DNA of 64,000 nucleotides from Sulfurospirillum deleyianum DSM 6946. GTDB taxonomy: Bacteria; Campylobacterota; Campylobacteria; Campylobacterales; Sulfurospirillaceae. The translations under genes were made by a program, and so were the position numbers. This document shows positions 19,797 to 29,022 of the stretch, piece by piece. The DNA is taken from assembly GCF_000024885.1 (NCBI RefSeq), contig NC_013512.1:1-64000 (forward strand), given 5' to 3'. Positions within the stretch are counted from its first letter, which is position 1. The number at the start of each line of letters is the position of its first letter. The notes under the pieces were generated by a model. The model searched no databases. It was not told the DNA's origin and saw nothing but the letters and a program-made list of their open reading frames with translations.

Positions 19797-21416
19797 ATGA
19801 AAAAAATCGGTTTAGCGATTTTAGCGTTAGTGGTCATTGGTGTGGGCTTTTACTTCTCTTCACCCAAAGAAGAGCCAAAAGCAGAAGCGCCAAAAAAGAG
19901 TGAGCAGGTAGTTACATTTGCCAATTTTAGAGATATTAGGGATTTAAATCCGCATTTGTACAGTGGTGAGTTGTACGCTCAAAATATGTTGTTTGAATCG
20001 TTGGTACATATTGCTAGTGACGGTAAAATTGAGCCGTGGTTAGCGACTGAATGGAAGATTTCAGATGAGGGAAAAACCTATGTGTTTAAACTGCGTGAAG
20101 ATGTCTCATTTTCAGATGGCGAAAAGTTTAACGCCAAAGCTGCCAAAGCCAATTTCGATGCGATTTTAAGCAACATTAAACGCCACGGATGGTTAGAGTC
20201 TGTACGTTTGATGGACGCAATTAATCAAAAAGGTGGCGAAGCGGTACAAGCCAGTGGTGAGTATGAGCTGACCCTTAAACTCGATGCTCCTTATTACCCA
20301 CTTTTAGTAGAACTTGGCGTGATTCGCCCGTTTCGTTTTATCTCTCCAAAGGCGTTTATTAATGGGACAACCAAAGATGGCGTGAGTGCTCTTAGTGGAA
20401 CGGGGCGTTACGTCTTAAAAGAGAACCATAAAGATGAGTATGCGGTGTTTGAGCTCAATCCTAATTATTGGGGCAAAAAACCAGAGCTTCAAAAAGTCAT
20501 TGTTAAAGTGATTCCTGATAATCAAACCCGTTTGATGGCGCTTGAAAAAGGCGAGATTGATCTTGTTTTTGGTGTCAATATGGTCGATTCAGCCGCCTAC
20601 AACAAATTTGCAAATCTTAAAGGCTTTAGTAGTGCTATCTCCGAGCCTCTCTCAACCCGTATGATTTTGCTTAATACCACCGATGCCATCACGGGTGATG
20701 TGAATGTTCGTAAAGCGATTCAGCACGCAACCGATAAAGAGACGATTTCTAAAGCGATTTTTGCGGGCATTGAAAGTCCAGCTGATTTGTTGCTCTCTAA
20801 AAATACCCCTTATGCGAACATTGGATTAACTCCCTATGCATTTGATAAAGCCAAAGCGGAAGCGCTTTTAGAAGCTTCTGGTTGGATGAAAGTTGAAGGT
20901 AAAAAATACCGCCAAAAAGAAGGACGTGAATTAGCTATTACTTTAAATTACAACAGCAACAATGTCACCGATAAAACCATTGCCGAGTTTTTACAAGGAG
21001 AATTTACCAAAATTGGTATGAACCTCAACATCGTGGGTGAAGAAGAACAAGCCAATCGTGACCGTATGAAAGCAGGATCGTTTCAGATGGTGTTTAACAT
21101 CTCATGGGGGATGCCATACGATCCACAATCTTTCTTAGCGGGTATGCGAAAAGTCGTTTACGGGGATTATTTGGCGCAACAAGGACTTAAAGATAAAGCC
21201 TTAATTGATGAGACCATTTTACATGCGCTTGAGAGTACGGATGAGATTAAACGTCAAGAACACTACCGTTTTGTCTTAACCAGACTTCACGATGAAGCGG
21301 TCTATTTGCCATTAACCTACGAGAGAAACCGTGCGATTTTCAACCAAAAGCTTGAAAATGTCGGCTTTGATGTCTCGAAGTATGAAGTTCCTTTTGAGCG
21401 AATGCGTGTTAAATAA
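19797..21416 (+). CDS. nikA: Nickel-type ABC transporter substrate-binding protein (NikA/NikZ)
   Basis: Periplasmic binding protein of the peptide/nickel family (539 aa). An N-terminal hydrophobic stretch without a lipobox is followed by a Lys/Glu/Pro-rich linker. The body closely follows E. coli NikA motifs: LNPHLY near the start, QRHAWLE-like KRHGWLES, PFRFISP, and VPYANLGL-like TPYANIGL. In Campylobacter the equivalent is called NikZ. It heads a five-gene importer operon with NikR-like sites upstream. Nickel specificity is inferred from similarity and those sites; a peptide or another metal complex remains possible. Confidence 0.8.
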   Translation: MKKIGLAILALVVIGVGFYFSSPKEEPKAEAPKKSEQVVTFANFRDIRDLNPHLYSGELYAQNMLFESLVHIASDGKIEPWLATEWKISDEGKTYVFKLREDVSFSDGEKFNAKAAKANFDAILSNIKRHGWLESVRLMDAINQKGGEAVQASGEYELTLKLDAPYYPLLVELGVIRPFRFISPKAFINGTTKDGVSALSGTGRYVLKENHKDEYAVFELNPNYWGKKPELQKVIVKVIPDNQTRLMALEKGEIDLVFGVNMVDSAAYNKFANLKGFSSAISEPLSTRMILLNTTDAITGDVNVRKAIQHATDKETISKAIFAGIESPADLLLSKNTPYANIGLTPYAFDKAKAEALLEASGWMKVEGKKYRQKEGRELAITLNYNSNNVTDKTIAEFLQGEFTKIGMNLNIVGEEEQANRDRMKAGSFQMVFNISWGMPYDPQSFLAGMRKVVYGDYLAQQGLKDKALIDETILHALESTDEIKRQEHYRFVLTRLHDEAVYLPLTYERNRAIFNQKLENVGFDVSKYEVPFERMRVK

Positions 21417-21425
21417 CCGCTCCCT

Positions 21426-21458
21426 AAACCCTGTGCGTTTTAGCGTACAGGGGTTTTT
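21426..21458 (+). terminator. Intra-operon hairpin between binding protein and permease
   Basis: AAACCCTGTGCG (21426-21437) pairs with CGTACAGGGGTTT (21444-21456) with one bulged G, followed by a T run. The T run merges into an exact TTTACATGTAAA copy (21456-21467). Such partial terminators commonly keep binding protein levels above permease levels. Confidence 0.65.
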
Positions 21459-21479
21459 ACATGTAAAGCAAGGAAGTGA

Positions 21480-22415
21480 ATGAGAAATTATATTTTAAAG
21501 CGTCTATTCTTCACCCTCCCTATGATGTTAGCTATCTCGTTTATTGCGTTTGTTTTGATTAGTTTTATCCCCTCCGATCCTGCTGAAGTAGCGCTTCGGG
21601 TGAATGAAATTATTCCTACCCATGAAGCGGTGGCTTCCATGCGAGAGAGTTTAGGCTTGAATGATCCTTTTTTGGTGCGCTATGTGAATTGGCTGTATGA
21701 CTGTTTGCGTTTGGATTTTGGAAGCTCTTACATCAACCACAACCGTTTGGTCTTTGATGAGATAGCAAGAAGTCTTCCTGCGACACTCAAACTGGCATTT
21801 TTCTCGTTTGTTATCGTGATTGTGGTGAGTTTTCCCATTGGTATTTTAAGTGCGGTGTTTAAAGACTCCATCACAGACAAAGTAACGCGCGTTTTTATGT
21901 TTTTATTTACCGCTATCCCTAATTATTGGCTTGGTCTTATTTTGATGTGGGTCTTTGCCATTCATTTTAATCTTTTACCCACCAGTGGCGCCACCAGTTT
22001 TGCGCACTACATCTTACCTGCCATCACGCTCTCCATGACCTATGTTTCAACCTACATTCGTCTCATTCGTAACTCCATGTTAGAAAACATGCAAGAGAAC
22101 TACCTCTTTTATGCGAGGGTTCGAGGTATTAGCGAGGGGGTTATTGTTCTTAAGCACCTTTTTACCAACTCTTTGCAATCAACCATGAATGCCCTTGGTA
22201 TGAGCGTGGTGCAACTTATTGCAGGAACCTTTGTCATTGAGAATATCTTTGCGATACCAGGTATTGGAAGGTTGTGTATTAGCGCAATTTTTAACCGAGA
22301 TTATCCGATTATTCAAGCCTACATTTTAATGATGGGGCTGTTGTTTGTCTTTTGTAACCTCTTTGTGGACATTGTACAAACCTATTTAGACCCTAAACAG
22401 AGACGGAGCATGTAA
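21480..22415 (+). CDS. nikB: Nickel/peptide ABC transporter permease 1
   Basis: An inner-membrane permease of 311 aa with six hydrophobic segments, of the DppB/NikB type. The start MRNYILKRLFFTLPMM is typical, and the EAA-type loop is seen around YARVRGISEGVIVLKHLFTN. It follows the binding protein after an attenuating hairpin and is separated from permease 2 by 3 nt. In Campylobacter nomenclature it would be nikY. Confidence 0.85.
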   Translation: MRNYILKRLFFTLPMMLAISFIAFVLISFIPSDPAEVALRVNEIIPTHEAVASMRESLGLNDPFLVRYVNWLYDCLRLDFGSSYINHNRLVFDEIARSLPATLKLAFFSFVIVIVVSFPIGILSAVFKDSITDKVTRVFMFLFTAIPNYWLGLILMWVFAIHFNLLPTSGATSFAHYILPAITLSMTYVSTYIRLIRNSMLENMQENYLFYARVRGISEGVIVLKHLFTNSLQSTMNALGMSVVQLIAGTFVIENIFAIPGIGRLCISAIFNRDYPIIQAYILMMGLLFVFCNLFVDIVQTYLDPKQRRSM

Positions 22416-22418
22416 GGC

Positions 22419-23240
22419 ATGAAGCGACTGTTGAGTGATAAATTAGCGATTTTAGCGCTGTCGATTTTGGCAACGGTGGTGATGATGGGAGTTTTTGCTC
22501 CTTTTTTTAGCTTGTATGACCCGCTAGAGCAGAACATTGCCTTTAAATTTGCGGGGATGTCGTGGGAGTATCCTTTGGGGACAGATCATTTGGGGCGGTG
22601 TATCTACTCACGTTTGGTCTTTGGGATTCGCAACACCGTCTTTTTGGCGATGCTCACGATGGTATGTACCATTGGCATTGGCGTTGTCATAGGGGTGATT
22701 TCGGGCTATTACAAAGGTGTGGTCGATGAGATGATGATGCGCTTTTGCGATGTGATGCTCTCTTTTCCCAGTCAAGTGATGATTTTAGCCATTGTGGGTG
22801 TTTTGGGTGTGGGCATTGAAAATATCATTATTGCGAACATTGTTATTAAGTGGACGTGGTATGCGAGAATGATTCGAGGGATGGTGGCAGGCTATAACTA
22901 TAAAAACTATGTGCTTTTTGCTAAGACGATTGGCAAGAGCGATAGGTTTATTATCGCACGGCATCTGCTTCCTAACATTAGCTCTGAAATTGTCGTTTTA
23001 GCCACGCTTGATATGGGTTGGGTTATCATTAACATCTCAACACTCTCCTTTTTGGGCTTAGGGATTCAGCCGCCTTTTCCTGAATGGGGTGCGATGCTCA
23101 GTGAAGCTAAAAATGTCCTCATGTCCAATCCTTCGCAAATGATAGCCCCAGGGCTTGCCATTTTGGTGGTGGTGGCGAGTTTTAACATTTTAGGCGATGC
23201 TCTGCGAGATATGCTAGATGTAAGAGGAGCTAACAAATGA
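22419..23240 (+). CDS. nikC: Nickel/peptide ABC transporter permease 2
   Basis: An inner-membrane permease of 273 aa, DppC/NikC type. It contains the family segment PLGTDHLGRCIYSRLVFG and the EAA loop FAKTIGKSDRFIIARHLLPN. The last codons overlap the downstream ATPase start by 4 nt, so translation is coupled. It would be nikX in Campylobacter naming. Confidence 0.85.
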   Translation: MKRLLSDKLAILALSILATVVMMGVFAPFFSLYDPLEQNIAFKFAGMSWEYPLGTDHLGRCIYSRLVFGIRNTVFLAMLTMVCTIGIGVVIGVISGYYKGVVDEMMMRFCDVMLSFPSQVMILAIVGVLGVGIENIIIANIVIKWTWYARMIRGMVAGYNYKNYVLFAKTIGKSDRFIIARHLLPNISSEIVVLATLDMGWVIINISTLSFLGLGIQPPFPEWGAMLSEAKNVLMSNPSQMIAPGLAILVVVASFNILGDALRDMLDVRGANK

Positions 23241-24055
23241 TACTCGAGGTGAAAAACCTGTGCGTGAGTGTGCGCACGAAACAAGGCTTGCACCCTTTGG
23301 TGCGTGATGTTACTTTTACCTTAGAGAAAAATCACTGTTTAGGCATTTTAGGTGAGTCTGGCAGTGGAAAAAGTATTACATGTAAAGCGGTGATGGGGTT
23401 GTTGGATGAGCGTTTTCACGTTGAGGGTGAAGTGTGGTTTAATGGCAAAGATATTTTAAAAATGTCGCCTAAAGAGCGAACACTGATTCGGGGTAAAGAG
23501 ATATGTATGATTATTCAAAACCCCATGACGGCATTTAATCCTCTCTTTAACATGGAAAATCAGCTCTTAGAAACCCTGCAAAGTCATTTACATGTAAAAG
23601 AGAAAAAAGCGCTTTTGAGCCTGATATTAGAGTCGTTTGAGAAGATGAACCTCAGTGATGGCGAGGCGATTTTAAAGAAGTACCCGCATCAGCTTAGCGG
23701 GGGTATGTTGCAACGCATTATGATAGCGCTTTGTATTGCGCTGAATCCCTCTGTCATTATTGCCGATGAGCCAACCACGGCGATTGATGTGGTCAATCAA
23801 GTCGAGGTGATTCGTGAGCTGAAAAAAGTACGTGAACTCTACCACACCAGCATGATTTTTATCTCCCATGATTTGAGCATTTTAAGCCAAATATCCGATG
23901 CCATGATGGTGATGCATCAAGGGGTGATTGTGGAGAAAGGTTTGGCAAAAGAGATTATCTTTTCCCCAAAAGAAGCCCCGACTAAGGAGCTTATCTCCAC
24001 ACGTCTTAAGCTCATTGAGGCGTTTAGAGCGTGTGTGAAGGAGTGTGTATGTTAG
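23237..24055 (+). CDS. nikD: Nickel/peptide ABC transporter ATPase 1
   Basis: Cytosolic ATPase of 272 aa. Walker A is GESGSGKSI, the ABC signature LSGGMLQRIMIA, Walker B VIIADEPTTAID, and the switch histidine lies in ISHDLS. It overlaps the second ATPase gene by 25 nt. It has an exact palindrome copy at 23587 (LHV) and a near copy at 23375, which writes ITCK immediately after the Walker A motif. Confidence 0.85.
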   Translation: MILEVKNLCVSVRTKQGLHPLVRDVTFTLEKNHCLGILGESGSGKSITCKAVMGLLDERFHVEGEVWFNGKDILKMSPKERTLIRGKEICMIIQNPMTAFNPLFNMENQLLETLQSHLHVKEKKALLSLILESFEKMNLSDGEAILKKYPHQLSGGMLQRIMIALCIALNPSVIIADEPTTAIDVVNQVEVIRELKKVRELYHTSMIFISHDLSILSQISDAMMVMHQGVIVEKGLAKEIIFSPKEAPTKELISTRLKLIEAFRACVKECVC

Positions 24056-24813
24056 ACGTGCAAGGAGTTGTGAAAGGGTACTATGAATCGCACGGGCTTT
24101 TTAAAAAAAAGCACAAAGCGGTTTTAAAAGGAGTCTCTTTACATGTAAAAAGAGGCGAATGCGTTGGGTTGATTGGTGAGTCTGGAAGTGGTAAAAGTAC
24201 CCTTGGAAAAATTATTTTAGGGATTGAAAAAGCCGATAAAGGTAGCATCTCTTTTGAGGGTAAGAGCGAAAAAAGAGCGTATGAAAAAGAGATGAGCGTT
24301 GTGTTTCAAGACTATACCAGCTCCATCAATCCTCGCTTTCGCATCAAAGAGGTCATCGCAGAAGCCTTGGGTGAAAGTATTGCCTGTGCCAAAGAGAAAC
24401 GTGGTTACATTGTTTCGCTCCTTGAAGAGGTAGGACTGGATACGTCGTTTTTAGAGCGTTATGCGCATGAGCTTAGTGGCGGTCAGCTTCAAAGGGTCTG
24501 CATCGCCAGAGCCATTGCGACAAAGCCTAAGTTTATTTTGCTCGATGAAGCGGTGAGTTCACTGGATGTTTCGGTGCAGTTGCAGATTTTGGAGCTTTTA
24601 AAAGCGCTCAAAAAGAAGCATAACCTCTCCTATTTGTTCATTACGCACGATGTGATGTGTGTGACTTATCTGTGCGATAGGGTGATTTTTTTTAAAGAGG
24701 GCGAATGTGTTGAAAGTGTCGATAAAATCGAAGATTTAAAGCATATTTCACACCCCTATTCCAAAAGTCTTTTAGGGGCTGTTGAAGCACTTGAAATTCC
24801 AAATTTTTGTTAA
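24031..24813 (+). CDS. nikE: Nickel/peptide ABC transporter ATPase 2
   Basis: Cytosolic ATPase of 260 aa. It shows Walker A GESGSGKST, signature LSGGQLQRVCIA, Walker B FILLDEAVSSLD and switch ITHDVM. It completes the pair of ATPases needed by this class of importer. A palindrome copy at 24138 is read as LHVK. The next gene, a MATE pump, begins 9 nt after the stop and is probably on the same transcript. Confidence 0.85.
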   Translation: MCEGVCMLDVQGVVKGYYESHGLFKKKHKAVLKGVSLHVKRGECVGLIGESGSGKSTLGKIILGIEKADKGSISFEGKSEKRAYEKEMSVVFQDYTSSINPRFRIKEVIAEALGESIACAKEKRGYIVSLLEEVGLDTSFLERYAHELSGGQLQRVCIARAIATKPKFILLDEAVSSLDVSVQLQILELLKALKKKHNLSYLFITHDVMCVTYLCDRVIFFKEGECVESVDKIEDLKHISHPYSKSLLGAVEALEIPNFC

Positions 24814-24822
24814 GGTTTTTTT

Positions 24823-26124
24823 GTGGGTTATAAAGAGTATTTAAGTATCGCCATTCCCTTTGTCATTTCGACTGTGACACAGCCTCTTTTGGGTGCGGTG
24901 GATACGGCGGTGATTGGGCGTTTGGGTGAGCCTGCTTTTGTGGGTGGTGTTGCCATTGGTACAGCCATTTTGAACACGCTTTATTGGTTGTTTGGTTTTT
25001 TGCGTGTGGGAACATCGGGATTTTCCGCACAAGCGCTGGGCTCTCAAAGTGAAAAGCAGATCTATTTTGCTTATTTTAGGCCTCTTTTTATTGCGCTGTG
25101 CATTAGCGTGATTTTTATTGGTTTGCATCAGCCTATTTTAGAGGGGGCGTTTGCCATTTATGAGCCTGAAAGTAGAGTTTTGGAGAGTACACAGACCTAC
25201 TTTGAGATTTTGATTTGGGGTGCTCCTTTTGTTTTGATTGGGTATGTGAATTTGGGTTGGATTATGGGGCAAAAGCGCATTAAAGAGACGATGTGGCTTC
25301 AGATTTCAACCAATCTTATTAACATTATCCTCGATGTGGTGTTTGTCTTTTATTGTGATTTTGGCGTAGCGGGTGTGGCGTATGCAACCTTGATTGCTCA
25401 AGGGTATGCGTTTGTTTTAGGGCTTTGGTTTATCTCAAAAATCATCACCTTTAAGCGTATTGTTCATTTTAAAGAGGAGCTTCTGCACAAAGGTGAGCTT
25501 AAAAAAATTATGAGTGTCAATGGCGACTTGATGATTCGCACCGTCTGTTTGCTAGCCATGACCAATATGTTTGTCGCACGAGGCAACCGTTTTGGAGTGG
25601 AAATTTTGGCGGCAAATGCTATTTTGTTTCAGATTCAGTATATTATCTCTTATCTGTTCGATGGACTTGCCAATGCCTCAAGCATCTTTGCGGGGCGTGC
25701 CGTGGGGGCTAAAAACAAAGAGCAGTACCATGAAGTATTTCGGATTTCTAATGTGATGGTTTTTGGATTAAGTATGCTAGTGGCTTTGATGATAGTTCTT
25801 TTTGAGAAGCCTATGATTGCGCTTTTTACAGATATCGCTTCGGTGCAAACACTTTGTTTGGAGTACACCCTTTGGCTGGCGATTTTTCCTTTTTGTGTGG
25901 GAATTGGACTGGTCTATTATGGTGTTTTTACGGGTGCCACCTACACGAAGCCCGTGCGTGATTCGATGGTCTTTTCTCTCTTTATCTTTGTTGTTGCCTA
26001 TTTTAGTTTTATCCCCTACTTTGATAATCACGGCTTATGGTTGGCGTTTATTCTCTTTAGTGCTGGGCGTAGTTTCTTTCTTTTTAGAGAGACGAAAAAG
26101 CTGGAGCGTCACTCCTTCTCGTAA
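24823..26124 (+). CDS. MATE-family efflux pump (DinF-like)
   Basis: Inner-membrane Na+ or H+ antiporter of 433 aa with about 12 hydrophobic segments. The N-terminal IPFVISTVTQPLLGAVDTAV and GTAILNTLYWLFGFLRVGTS segments match the DinF subgroup of MATE proteins. The start is a GTG with AAGG 9 nt upstream. Being last in the nickel importer operon suggests export of a chelate or waste molecule, but the substrate is not evident. Confidence 0.82.
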   Translation: MGYKEYLSIAIPFVISTVTQPLLGAVDTAVIGRLGEPAFVGGVAIGTAILNTLYWLFGFLRVGTSGFSAQALGSQSEKQIYFAYFRPLFIALCISVIFIGLHQPILEGAFAIYEPESRVLESTQTYFEILIWGAPFVLIGYVNLGWIMGQKRIKETMWLQISTNLINIILDVVFVFYCDFGVAGVAYATLIAQGYAFVLGLWFISKIITFKRIVHFKEELLHKGELKKIMSVNGDLMIRTVCLLAMTNMFVARGNRFGVEILAANAILFQIQYIISYLFDGLANASSIFAGRAVGAKNKEQYHEVFRISNVMVFGLSMLVALMIVLFEKPMIALFTDIASVQTLCLEYTLWLAIFPFCVGIGLVYYGVFTGATYTKPVRDSMVFSLFIFVVAYFSFIPYFDNHGLWLAFILFSAGRSFFLFRETKKLERHSFS

Positions 26125-26148
26125 AGCGTACCCTTTAGTACGCTTTAC
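26121..26148 (+). terminator. Terminator ending the importer-MATE operon, fused to a palindrome copy
   Basis: GTAAAGCGTAC and GTACGCTTTAC form a perfect 11-bp stem around CCTTTA. The 3' arm shares its TTTAC with an exact TTTACATGTAAA copy (26144-26155), so terminator and motif overlap. Confidence 0.7.
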
Positions 26149-26290
26149 ATGTAAAACGTAAAAACGTCACATCTTTTAATGTTTAATCAGCAAAAAGAGT
26201 ATAAGATATGCCCTTCAAACTTCTTAAACAGTGCTAAGGTTTAGCAAACGTTATTACTTCAATGTAAAATTCATTTTTCAAGGTTTTTGT

Positions 26291-27355
26291 ATGGTTAGAA
26301 AATTGGCGTATTGGCCTATCGTGGCTGGTGTCATTTTTGGTGTTGCCGCACCCTTATTGGCAAAATTTGGTAATCCTGGTAACATGGGTATGTGTGCGGC
26401 GTGCTTTTTGCGTGATATTTCAGGAGCGCTTGGATTTCACAGTGCGGCGATTGTGCAGTACATTCGTCCTGAAATTATTGGGCTTATTTTAGGAGCATTT
26501 GTCTCTTCTTTTTTGTTTAAAGAGTTTAAGCCTCGTGCGGGTTCTGCACCTTTAGCTCGCTTTTTCTTAGGCGTTTTTGCGATGATAGGCGCTTTGGTTT
26601 TTCTAGGATGCCCGTGGCGTATGTTTTTACGTCTCTCCGCAGGGGATTGGACAGCATTGGCGGGATTTGGTGGATTAATCGTAGGAATTTTAATGGGCAT
26701 TTACTTTTTCAAAAAAGGGTTCTCTCTTGGACGTAACCGCCCTGCGCATCCTTTGGTGGGTTACATCATGCCTCTTTTTGGTGTGGTGCTTTTAGCTTTG
26801 CTTCTTTGGGGAATGTATGGCGAAGCAACGCCTGTGAAATTTTCAACCAAAGGCCCTGGATCCATGTATGCACCGTTGCTGATCTCTTTGGGTGTTGGCC
26901 TTTTATTAGGTTTTGTCTTTCAAAAAAGTCGTTTTTGTACCATTGCGGCTGTGCGAGATACCGTGCTTCTTAAAGAGACGCACATTTTACAAGGCTTGGT
27001 AGCGTTTGTCCTTTTAGCGTTTATCACCAACATGCTTTTGGGTCAGTTTCATGCGGGATTTGAGAAACAGCCCATTGCACATAACGATGCCTTATGGAAC
27101 TTTTTAGGCATGGTACTCTCAGGTTTAGCATTGACATTAGTCGGCGGTTGTCCTGGTCGTCAGTTGGTTTTAAGTGGCGAGGGTGATAGCGATGCGGGTG
27201 TGTTTATTATGGGGCTTATTGTGGGAGCAGGCGTTGCGCACAATTTTGCTTTAGCGAGTTCCCCTGCTGGTATTGGTGCGAACGCTCCGTTTATGGTTTT
27301 TGCGGGATTAATTTTTTGTATTATTTTAGGCATTTTTGCCAAAGAGAGGAGATAA
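26291..27355 (+). CDS. yedE: YeeE/YedE-family selenium metabolism membrane protein (FdhT-like)
   Basis: An integral membrane protein of 354 aa with about ten hydrophobic segments. It has two copies of the YeeE/YedE pore signature, with cysteines in FLGCPWRMF and VGGCPGRQL and further cysteines in MCAACFLRD and QKSRFCTIAA. The family moves thiosulfate or selenium/sulfur compounds; in Campylobacter jejuni FdhT is needed for selenium-dependent formate dehydrogenase. Start 26291 is chosen over an upstream GTG by AAGG 7 nt before it and the normal N-terminus. It leads a four-gene run with 3-4 nt spacing or overlaps. Confidence 0.88.
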   Translation: MVRKLAYWPIVAGVIFGVAAPLLAKFGNPGNMGMCAACFLRDISGALGFHSAAIVQYIRPEIIGLILGAFVSSFLFKEFKPRAGSAPLARFFLGVFAMIGALVFLGCPWRMFLRLSAGDWTALAGFGGLIVGILMGIYFFKKGFSLGRNRPAHPLVGYIMPLFGVVLLALLLWGMYGEATPVKFSTKGPGSMYAPLLISLGVGLLLGFVFQKSRFCTIAAVRDTVLLKETHILQGLVAFVLLAFITNMLLGQFHAGFEKQPIAHNDALWNFLGMVLSGLALTLVGGCPGRQLVLSGEGDSDAGVFIMGLIVGAGVAHNFALASSPAGIGANAPFMVFAGLIFCIILGIFAKERR

Positions 27356-27358
27356 GTT

Positions 27359-27571
27359 ATGGAAACCATTGATGTACGAGGGCTTTCATGCCCCTCCCCT
27401 GTGTTAGAAGTCAAACAAGCGATGGATAGAGGGGTAAAAAGCCTCAAAGTCTTAGCCGATTGTGGCACCGCGACTGAGAATGTGACCCGTTTTGCACGCA
27501 ATGCGAATTACAGCGTGGATGTGAAAACATTGGATGATGGCACCACAGAGTTTACATTAAACGCTCAATGA
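27359..27571 (+). CDS. TusA/YedF-family sulfur (selenium) carrier
   Basis: A small cytosolic carrier of 70 aa with the family motif RGLSCPSP; C11 carries the persulfide or perselenide. It follows the YedE-type gene by 3 nt and overlaps the PLP enzyme by 4 nt. In Campylobacter the YedE partner of this type is FdhU. The role of delivering selenium from the transporter to biosynthetic enzymes is inferred from this pairing. Confidence 0.88.
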   Translation: METIDVRGLSCPSPVLEVKQAMDRGVKSLKVLADCGTATENVTRFARNANYSVDVKTLDDGTTEFTLNAQ

Positions 27572-28710
27572 TTTACCTCGATAACGCTGCGACTACCTTT
27601 CCAAAACCTCCGTGTGTCACGGAGGCAATGGTCTCTTTTATGACCCAGATAGGAGCCAATCCAGGACGCAGTGCGCACACCCTCTCCATCGAATCTGCCA
27701 CCGTGATGTTTCAGTGTCGTAAAGCGCTCTCAAAGCTTATCGGGCAGAAGGATTTTTTGCGTACCTTTTTTACCATGAATGCCACTATGGCAATTAACAC
27801 CTGTTTGTACGGGCTTTTAAAAGAGGGAGATGTGGTTTTAACCACCTCTTTGGAACACAATGCCTTGATGCGCCCTCTTCGTATGTTGGAGAAAACCAGA
27901 GGCATTAAACTTCGCTTTATTCCCTCAGACTTTACATGTAAACTTGATAAAAAAGTAGCCAAAGAGCTTTCGCATGGGGTGAAACTCATTGCCTGTGTGC
28001 ACGGGAATAATGTCACGGGTGCGCTCATGCCTTTGGATTTTTTTGCTACGTTAGCACGTGAAGCAGGAGCTTATTTGCTCGTGGATGCTTCGCAAAGTGC
28101 GGGACTCATTGATATAGATATGCAAAGAGATGGCATTGATATGCTCTGTGCCTCAGCGCACAAAGGGCTTTATGCGCCCATGGGGCTTGGCTTCTTTTCG
28201 CTTTCTTCACGCATGGATGTACTAGAGAGTTTTATGCAAGGCGGAACTGGAAGCAGGAGCGAAGAGGAGATACAGCCTGATTTGCTTCCTGATAAATACG
28301 AGAGTGGCACACCCAATATGCCAGCCATTGCAGGGCTTTTAGCCGCACTAAAATGGAGAGAAAGCATAGGGTATGAGGCGATGTATGCCCATGAGATACG
28401 TCATAGAACACAGCTTAAAGAGGCACTCAAAGCTTTAGATTCTGTGGTGGTATGTGATGTGCATGAAGCGTATGCCACCACAGGTGTGTTGTCATGGTAT
28501 CCTAAAGCGCAGAGCCTTTCACGTATCGCACAAACGCTCAATAATCAGTATGGCATTTTAACCAGAGTGGGTCTGCACTGCTCGCCTGCAACGCATAAAA
28601 GCATTGGTACACTGCCATATGGTGGAACCATTCGCTTCTCACCCTCTTTTTTCACCACCGATGAAGAGATAGAAAGCGTCATTTTAGCGATGAGGGAGAT
28701 AGCGCAGTGA
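27568..28710 (+). CDS. Cysteine desulfurase / selenocysteine lyase family enzyme
   Basis: A PLP-dependent class V aminotransferase of 380 aa. The Schiff-base lysine is K199 in SAHKGLYAP, D173 contacts the cofactor, and a candidate mobile cysteine lies in GLHCSPATHKS. It fits the small CsdB-like subfamily often found with selenium genes. It would free S or Se from (seleno)cysteine onto the neighbouring TusA-like or DUF3343 carriers. A palindrome copy at 27931 encodes FTCK. Confidence 0.85.
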   Translation: MIYLDNAATTFPKPPCVTEAMVSFMTQIGANPGRSAHTLSIESATVMFQCRKALSKLIGQKDFLRTFFTMNATMAINTCLYGLLKEGDVVLTTSLEHNALMRPLRMLEKTRGIKLRFIPSDFTCKLDKKVAKELSHGVKLIACVHGNNVTGALMPLDFFATLAREAGAYLLVDASQSAGLIDIDMQRDGIDMLCASAHKGLYAPMGLGFFSLSSRMDVLESFMQGGTGSRSEEEIQPDLLPDKYESGTPNMPAIAGLLAALKWRESIGYEAMYAHEIRHRTQLKEALKALDSVVVCDVHEAYATTGVLSWYPKAQSLSRIAQTLNNQYGILTRVGLHCSPATHKSIGTLPYGGTIRFSPSFFTTDEEIESVILAMREIAQ

Positions 28711-28925
28711 GAGGGTATTTTTTACTTTTTACCACTTCAAGTGCCTTATATGCCCATGAACTTTTAGGTGAAATAGAAGCGTATAAAGTCTCGTTAGTCC
28801 CCACACCTAGAGAGTTTTCCAGTGATTGTGGTATGGCAGTGTATATCGAGGGCGAAGAGATAGAAACTGCCATGCACTGCTTGGATGAACACCGCATAGA
28901 GTACGAATTTAAAAGCGTTTCGTAA
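28707..28925 (+). CDS. DUF3343-type putative Se/S carrier
   Basis: A 72-aa protein whose sequence pattern (FTTSSALYAHELL near the start, VPTPREFSSDCGMAVYI in the middle, and a conserved cysteine at about position 45) fits the DUF3343 Se/S carrier-like family. It overlaps the PLP enzyme by 4 nt and ends the operon, completing the set transporter, carrier, lyase and carrier. Direct evidence for selenium binding in this family is limited. Confidence 0.75.
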   Translation: MRGYFLLFTTSSALYAHELLGEIEAYKVSLVPTPREFSSDCGMAVYIEGEEIETAMHCLDEHRIEYEFKSVS

Positions 28926-28936
28926 GGCTTGAGTGC

Positions 28937-28995
28937 TTTACATGTAAAGAGCGCATGACGTATATCATGGTACAAACCACCTCTTTACATGTAAA
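28937..28995. repeat. Two intergenic copies of TTTACATGTAAA
   Basis: Exact copies occupy 28937-28948 and 28984-28995 in the 97-nt gap between the selenium operon and the MOSC gene. The first is extended to GCTTTACATGTAAAG. They may together act as terminator and promoter-side sites. Confidence 0.9.
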
Positions 28996-29022
28996 ATACC
29001 CATTGACAGCTGAGGAGTGTAT

